A stretch of DNA of 48,511 nucleotides, taken from NCBI GenBank assembly GCA_012512455.1, contig JAAZEF010000070.1:1-48511 (forward strand), in the 5' to 3' direction. Below, piece by piece: positions 47,116 to 48,511 of the stretch. Below the pieces are notes generated by a model. The model had not been told where the DNA came from. It did not search any database and was given only the letters and a program-made list of their open reading frames with translations. The first letter of the stretch is position 1; each line of letters opens with the position of its first letter. A program made the translations under genes and the position numbers. The stretch comes from Erysipelothrix sp. GTDB lineage: Bacteria; Bacillota_I; Bacilli_A; Erysipelotrichales; Erysipelotrichaceae.

Positions 47116-47274
47116 GCATTAATCTCCTTCAAAGTTATACCATAATTCCATTATAATTCCTATGATATTTATGTGTGGACAATATTAAAATAGTATGTGA
47201 ACTAATTTTTTGCACAAAAAACATTTATAATTAAACTTCTCATATATCTGCTCTTTTGCGCTTATATTTTACCA

Positions 47275-47301
47275 TAAAAAAGGCTCATAAAGAGCCAAAA
47301 A
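47275..47301 (-). terminator. Intrinsic terminator
   Basis: GGCTC ataaa GAGCC followed by TTTTTTA on the minus strand. Confidence 0.7.
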
Positions 47302-47417
47302 GCAATAATAAAACAATAGTTTTATATGTGGTTTTTTAATGATATTTCACAAGATATTTTATACTGTCACCTTATGGCTTTTTTACTTTTACACAATTAT
47401 ATGGACTTTATCTTATA

Positions 47418-48511
47418 TTACTGAAATAAATCATTAAGGTTTTCTGACATTGTCGGATGAGTAAAGATTTGATTCGCAAGAGCTTCTGCTGGTATTTGAT
47501 GATCCATCGCCAGTTTGATAATATTGATAATTTCTTCTGAACCTTCGCCTAATAAGCTAGCACCTAAAATTTGGTTATTCGCTAAATTAATTACAGCCTT
47601 AAACAATCCTCTTTGATCTTGATTAACATGAGATCTAGGCATCTTTGAAACAGGTATCATATTGACCTTAGTAGAATAACCTTGTTCTTGTGCCTGTGCT
47701 AAAGTGAGACCAACTCGCGATAACACAGGATCAATAAAGATTGAATATGGGATATTTTGACGATTTAAAAGTGTATGATGACCATTAATTATTCTTGAAT
47801 CATCTAACGACATATAAGTAAACTGCTCTTTTCCTCTAACATCACCTAAAGCAAATATGTTAGGAACATTGGTCTCTAAATATTCATTTGTCTTAATACC
47901 ATTTCTCTCATTGAGTTGTATATCTGTATTCTCTAGTTTTAGACTCGAAATAGCAGGCTTACGACCTGTCGCAATCAACACCGCATCAAAGGATTTAACT
48001 TGATCGACATTAAATCTAAGATGGACCTGTGATTCATCACAATTAATGCCCAAAATATTAGAATCAAAAATAATTTTAATCCCTTGATCGTTAAAAATCT
48101 TCATTACTTCTTGTCTAATCTCAGGTTCTTCATTTCTTAAAATTTCTGAATTTGCTTCAAATAAGGTAACTTTTGATCCTAATTTCTGATAAATGTTCGC
48201 AAACTCTAAACCAATGGGTCCCGCCCCTATTATCGCCAGGGACTGAGGTTGATTTTCTAACTCTTGAATCATCGTTGAATCATAGACAAAGTCACATTCT
48301 TTGATATTTGGTATGTCTGGCCAGATGGGTAGTGATCCTGTATTAATAAAAATTTGAGGTGCACTAATTTCAAGTTGATCATTGTCAACAGATACCATCA
48401 ACTCATAATTATTTTTAAATGATGCCTGCCCAAAGATAATGTCAACATGATCTTCACTCGCTAGATTTTGATAGTTCGCCCCATTGAGTTTCTCAACCAC
48501 CACATCACGAC
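47418..48511 (-). CDS. FAD-dependent pyridine nucleotide-disulfide oxidoreductase, N-terminus beyond window
   Basis: SLAIIGAGPIGLEFANIYQKLGSKVTLFE, AVLIATGRKP, IFALGDVRG, IFTHPTMSENLNDL. The frame stays open past the track start to the window end. Confidence 0.9.
   Translation of the reverse strand, partial: RDVVVEKLNGANYQNLASEDHVDIIFGQASFKNNYELMVSVDNDQLEISAPQIFINTGSLPIWPDIPNIKECDFVYDSTMIQELENQPQSLAIIGAGPIGLEFANIYQKLGSKVTLFEANSEILRNEEPEIRQEVMKIFNDQGIKIIFDSNILGINCDESQVHLRFNVDQVKSFDAVLIATGRKPAISSLKLENTDIQLNERNGIKTNEYLETNVPNIFALGDVRGKEQFTYMSLDDSRIINGHHTLLNRQNIPYSIFIDPVLSRVGLTLAQAQEQGYSTKVNMIPVSKMPRSHVNQDQRGLFKAVINLANNQILGASLLGEGSEEIINIIKLAMDHQIPAEALANQIFTHPTMSENLNDLFQ

Noticed and set aside
46129-47145. 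Plus-strand ORFs at 46129-46464 and 46879-47145
   Set aside because: Antisense to the Na/Pi cotransporter and GNAT genes.
47116-47417. Possible CRISPR or non-coding gene in the AT-rich gap before the oxidoreductase
   Set aside because: No direct repeats of regular spacing; only one simple terminator hairpin is supportable.

Overview
This is a 48.5 kb window of a low-GC bacterial chromosome, Firmicutes/Mollicutes-like by gene content. It uses the standard bacterial code: TGG encodes Trp, and TAA, TAG and TGA behave as stops. Nearly all genes are chromosomal housekeeping or accessory metabolism. I saw no rRNA, tRNA, CRISPR array, prophage or insertion sequence. Most coding sequence is on the minus strand. 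Recognisable content includes partial fumC, sbcDC, a membrane pyrophosphatase, a formiminotransferase/cyclodeaminase pair, a pfl operon, tdh-kbl, a membrane-anchored LuxR regulator, uppP, a secreted CHAP protein, and an F420-ligase-like / ATP-grasp / opine-dehydrogenase-like cluster. It also includes ribU behind an FMN riboswitch, NatAB-type and HrtAB-type ABC systems, a MgtC-EIIA-acylphosphatase operon, chrA, an SPFH operon, an orphan DNA methyltransferase and an Na/Pi symporter. The strongest leads are: (1) pyruvate formate-lyase naturally split into a catalytic subunit lacking the glycyl-radical domain plus a separately translated 77-aa glycyl-radical protein, with a thioredoxin-like gene translationally coupled between pflA and pflB; (2) the CofE-like / sugar-transfer-type ATP-grasp / opine-dehydrogenase-like cluster, a candidate uncharacterised small-molecule pathway; (3) an amber codon interrupting an otherwise intact DNA methyltransferase; (4) a small acidic repeat protein coupled to a Gfo/Idh oxidoreductase; (5) structured intergenic RNA after the LuxR gene; (6) K+-independence signature residues in the H+-PPase. 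All assignments come from reading the sequence; no database search was run.
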